Both the position numbers and the translations under genes were made by a program. Shown here piece after piece: positions 59,937 through 64,000 of a stretch of DNA of 64,000 nucleotides. The DNA lies in contig DATIYI010000379.1 in the NCBI GenBank assembly GCA_035517695.1, positions 1 to 64,000 on the forward strand, written 5' to 3'. A model generated the notes under the pieces. It worked only from the letters and a program-made list of their open reading frames with translations, did not search any database and had not been told where the DNA came from. Within the stretch, counting starts at the first letter, position 1, and every line of letters begins with the position of its first letter. This DNA is from DATFVJ01 sp035517695 (GTDB taxonomy: Bacteria > Actinomycetota > Actinomycetes > Streptosporangiales > Streptosporangiaceae).

Positions 59937-61118
59937 TTACGGCGCGGACCGGCGGCGCCTTGCGAGCCCGTGGGCGCCGACCGCGAGCCCTCCGGCGACT
60001 ATGCCGCCCACAATGAAAAGCATGAGGATCCCGCCTGACGAAGACGCGTGCACCTGGGTCGCCGCCCGCCGCGCGGCAGGTGCGGGCCGGGCCGGTGCCG
60101 CCCGGTGCGCCACGGGCGAAGGCAGCGGGCTGACGAGCTGGCCCACCGGACGGATCTTGCCATCCAGCCGGAATCCCCAGTTGAGCATCGCCGTGGCCGA
60201 GGTGAACAGCGTCCCTGGCACCGCATGCAGCAGGGTGACGATAAGCGTGTGTCCCTGCCGCCTGGCCGTGCCGACATAGGTGGCCATGGCAGGAGTGGTC
60301 CAGCCGGTCTTGCCGCCGATGAAACCGCGGTAAGTCGTGAGCAGCCGGTCTTCGTTGAACAATTCGATCCGCTGCTTCGGGGTGATCGGGAACCAGGCGC
60401 TCGGCGTCCGGTCGTAACCAAGGAATGCGGGAATCTGCAGCGCCCGCCGCGCGATCAGCGCCTCATCGTACGCGGACACGTGCTGGCCACTTGCGTCGAG
60501 CCCGTTGGGCTGCCTGGCCACCGTGTCGTACGCCTGCAGGTGGTGCGCCTCGGCATTCATCAGCGCAATGCCCTTGTCGAGTGAGCCCGTCGCCTCGGCG
60601 AGCGCGATCGCAGCGTCATTGCCGGAGATGAGCAGCAACGCACGGAACAGATCTGCGATCTTGTACCGGTATCCCAGCTTCAGGCCGACGACGTCTGGCT
60701 CCACGCTGACGGCGCGTTTGGAGGCTACGACCGTCGCATCCGGGTTCAATACGGGAATGAGCGATACGGCTGTGAGGATCTTGAGCGTACTCGCGGGGCC
60801 GTAGAGCGCATGCGGTTTCATTGCGGCGAGGACCTGCCCGGTGGTGGCGTCGGCGACCACGAACGCGCCGGCCGGGATCTTGGGCACGCGCGGGGCGCGC
60901 GGCGACGGGTAATTGACGATGACGCCCGGCCTGGTCAGTTCCGCGCCGCCGACCGTGCCACGGGCGCCACCGACGGCCGTCACGGCCCGGTGAGCGGTGC
61001 GGCCCGGCTTGCCGGCGGGGCCGGCGCTGCCCGCGGCAGCGGGGCAGCCCGCTGCGAGAGCGACAGCTGCCGTGGCCGCTGCGGCAACGGCGGCGGCGCT
61101 TCGCCAAAATGTACGCAT
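59937..61118 (-). CDS. dacC: D-alanyl-D-alanine carboxypeptidase (S11, PBP5-like)
   Basis: Removes terminal D-Ala from peptidoglycan stem peptides. ATG 61118 on the minus strand has GTGAGG six bases upstream and gives 393 residues; an in-frame GTG-like extension to 61154 lacks an SD. N-terminal signal segment (SAAAVAAAATAAVALAAGC, cleavage or lipid site uncertain since the -3 residue is Ala). Motifs: Ser110-x-x-Lys113 in GPASTLKIL, SGN in LLISGNDAA, and KTG in GGKTGWTT. After the catalytic domain comes a Pro/Ala linker and a C-terminal membrane helix (GGILMLFIVGGIVAGGLAV) with a basic tail, anchoring it on the outer face. Confidence 0.92.
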   Translation of the reverse strand: MRTFWRSAAAVAAAATAAVALAAGCPAAAGSAGPAGKPGRTAHRAVTAVGGARGTVGGAELTRPGVIVNYPSPRAPRVPKIPAGAFVVADATTGQVLAAMKPHALYGPASTLKILTAVSLIPVLNPDATVVASKRAVSVEPDVVGLKLGYRYKIADLFRALLLISGNDAAIALAEATGSLDKGIALMNAEAHHLQAYDTVARQPNGLDASGQHVSAYDEALIARRALQIPAFLGYDRTPSAWFPITPKQRIELFNEDRLLTTYRGFIGGKTGWTTPAMATYVGTARRQGHTLIVTLLHAVPGTLFTSATAMLNWGFRLDGKIRPVGQLVSPLPSPVAHRAAPARPAPAARRAATQVHASSSGGILMLFIVGGIVAGGLAVGAHGLARRRRSAP

Positions 61119-61277
61119 AGCAAGCCTCACGCTACCGCGTGTCGGCGGAGTCACACGCTCGTGCGGTCACGGCGCGCCGACGCCTTCACCCCTGCGCAGC
61201 CGTCGGTTGAGCCGCTCGAGTAGTTCGGGGTGAATTGAGAAGAACGTTGGGTTAGGTGCGCAGCATACCCTGATGCC

Positions 61278-62867
<1,590 letters not shown>

Positions 62868-63309
62868 CGCGCAGCTCGGGAATTATTGACCGCATACGGA
62901 GCTTCGAATCGTCGGTATGTGGTGTCGTAAGTGAAATATGTGGTCGTCGCCAGGTCCGGCCACAGGAAGGGTAATGAAAACGCCCGGGCTCGGGGCTGTG
63001 GCTGCTCCCTCCCAGACCCAACCACGATGACCTGGCGTGACGCCCGACGTCTCGATTTACGGCGCGGACGCGTCCGCGCCGCTAACGGTGACGAAGACAC
63101 TGCTCTCAGCATCTGCGGACGGCCGCTCGCACCCCGCGCCCGTCCGCACCGGCTAGGTAACATTGGCCCCGCCGCGCGAGTTATGTGTGCCGTGCCGCTG
63201 TTGTCGCCCAGGATTAATCGCCATTTCATGCTTCATTTCTCTGGCTGGCTCCCGATTTTGGCCACGGGTATCTCGCTGACCTGGAAGGATTGAAGACGGA
63301 GGTCGAGTA
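62868..63309 (+). other. intergenic region with a 20-bp perfect palindrome
   Basis: About 440 bases without a gene. At 63061-63080 there is a perfect 20-bp palindrome (ggcgcggacg and its complement, no spacer), a candidate operator or terminator hairpin. GGAGG at 63298-63302 is the ribosome binding site of the next gene. Confidence 0.5.
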
Positions 63310-64000
63310 GTGGTTATCGCGTGGAACGCTTCCCGTGGGGCAACGCTCGGCGTCGAATGGGAGCTTCAGCTCATCGACGCGCAGAGCAGGTTGCTGCGGC
63401 AGGACGCTGGTGCCGTGCTGGCCCTGCTGCCTGGGCTTAGCGAGGACGGTGAGCACCCCAGGATCCGGCATGAGCTCATGCAGTCGACCGTGGAGGTGGT
63501 TACCGGCATCTGCTCGACGGTGCCCGAGGCCAAGACGGATCTCGCCGCGACCATACGGGAACTCCAGCGAATCACCGATGCGCGAGGTACGATGCTGGCC
63601 TGCGCCGGGACGCATCCCGTCAGTGATTGGCGTGACGCGAGGATGGCGCCGATTCAGCGGTATGCGGACCTTGTCGAGCAAATGCAATGGCTTGCCCGCC
63701 GGATACAGACCTTCGGTGTGCACGTCCACGTGGGGCTGCGTGATGGGAGCAAGGCGATCCCGATCGTCAATGCCCTCGCTGCGTACCTTCCGCATTTTCT
63801 CGCGCTTACCGCCTCCAGCCCGTACTGGTGCGGGCAGGACACCGGGCTTGCCTCCAGCCGGTCGGTGGTATTCGGCGCGCTGCCCATGGCCGGGCCGCCG
63901 CACCAGCTCGCCAAATGGAGTGAGTTCGAGGACTACATGGACACGCTGCTTCGCGCCGGGACCATCCGGAGCATCAAAGAGGTGTGGTGGGACATCCGGC
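63310..64000 (+). CDS. carboxylate-amine ligase, YbdK/GCS2 family (3' end beyond window)
   Basis: GTG 63310, with GGAGG seven bases upstream, opens a frame that runs off the window after 230 codons. It begins MVIAWNASRGATLGVEWELQ, the GVE-E motif of the glutamate-cysteine ligase type 2 (YbdK, GCS2) superfamily, and continues RHELMQSTVEVVTGICSTV, ERYADL-like QRYADLVEQM and GVHVHVGL with the conserved HxH. Members ligate glutamate to an amine, often gamma-glutamylcysteine or in ergothioneine-related pathways; the substrate here is unknown. Complete length would be about 370-380 residues. Confidence 0.9.
   Translation, partial: MVIAWNASRGATLGVEWELQLIDAQSRLLRQDAGAVLALLPGLSEDGEHPRIRHELMQSTVEVVTGICSTVPEAKTDLAATIRELQRITDARGTMLACAGTHPVSDWRDARMAPIQRYADLVEQMQWLARRIQTFGVHVHVGLRDGSKAIPIVNALAAYLPHFLALTASSPYWCGQDTGLASSRSVVFGALPMAGPPHQLAKWSEFEDYMDTLLRAGTIRSIKEVWWDIR

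Overview
This window is chromosomal DNA of a G+C-rich actinomycete (Actinomycetota). The evidence is gene order and content: rplM-rpsI-glmM-nnr, alr-tsaE-tsaB-rimI-tsaD-groES-groEL, sigD with its anti-sigma gene, guaB-guaB3-guaA, pcrA, sucC-sucD-DUF6350-purN-purH, and DUF3017-icd-mdh. This is the backbone seen in Streptomyces, Mycobacterium and relatives. GTG starts are common and GC3 is very high. The genus cannot be named from the sequence alone; no tRNA, rRNA, prophage, insertion sequence or CRISPR array was seen.

Layout. 1-5 kb: ribosomal proteins L13 and S9, phosphoglucosamine mutase and the bifunctional NAD(P)HX repair enzyme, with a stub of acpS between the last two. 5-10.6 kb: an accessory island with a GNAT acetyltransferase, a large membrane protein (PrsW-like core, colicin-D-like C-terminus) and a following gene whose C-terminus looks like a colicin-D-type immunity protein, then a DUF1707 protein. 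10.7-20.4 kb: alanine racemase, hydrolase, t6A tRNA modification genes, groES (promoter and CIRCE operator) and groEL. 20.4-31 kb: SigD and its membrane anti-sigma factor, the guanine nucleotide genes, a quinone reductase and a succinate-semialdehyde dehydrogenase. 31-37.3 kb: S53 peptidase, XRE-cupin regulator divergent from an EamA transporter, and a gene graveyard (rpsP remnant, 5'-damaged coxG), then mntP and an LmbE deacetylase. 37.4-47.1 kb: pcrA, a B12-binding mutase subunit, sucCD, DUF6350, a tiny His-rich ORF, purN and purH. 47.3-56.5 kb: FHA-HTH protein, citrate synthase pseudogene, DUF3017, icd-mdh, M20 amidohydrolase pseudogene and a galT-galE-galK operon on the minus strand. 56.5-64 kb: CorC-type CBS protein, trpS, a DD-carboxypeptidase, the large subunit of an acyl-CoA mutase and a YbdK-like ligase cut by the window end.

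Two themes stand out. First, gene decay: at least four clear gene remnants and several possible ones lie between healthy housekeeping genes, often where synteny predicts a functional copy. Second, short tandem repeats of 11-20 bp, most often 18 bp, recur both between genes and inside genes, where they encode low-complexity tails and loops. The most interesting functional candidate is the toxin-immunity-like pair at 5951-9649, whose two proteins also share a homologous N-terminal module.
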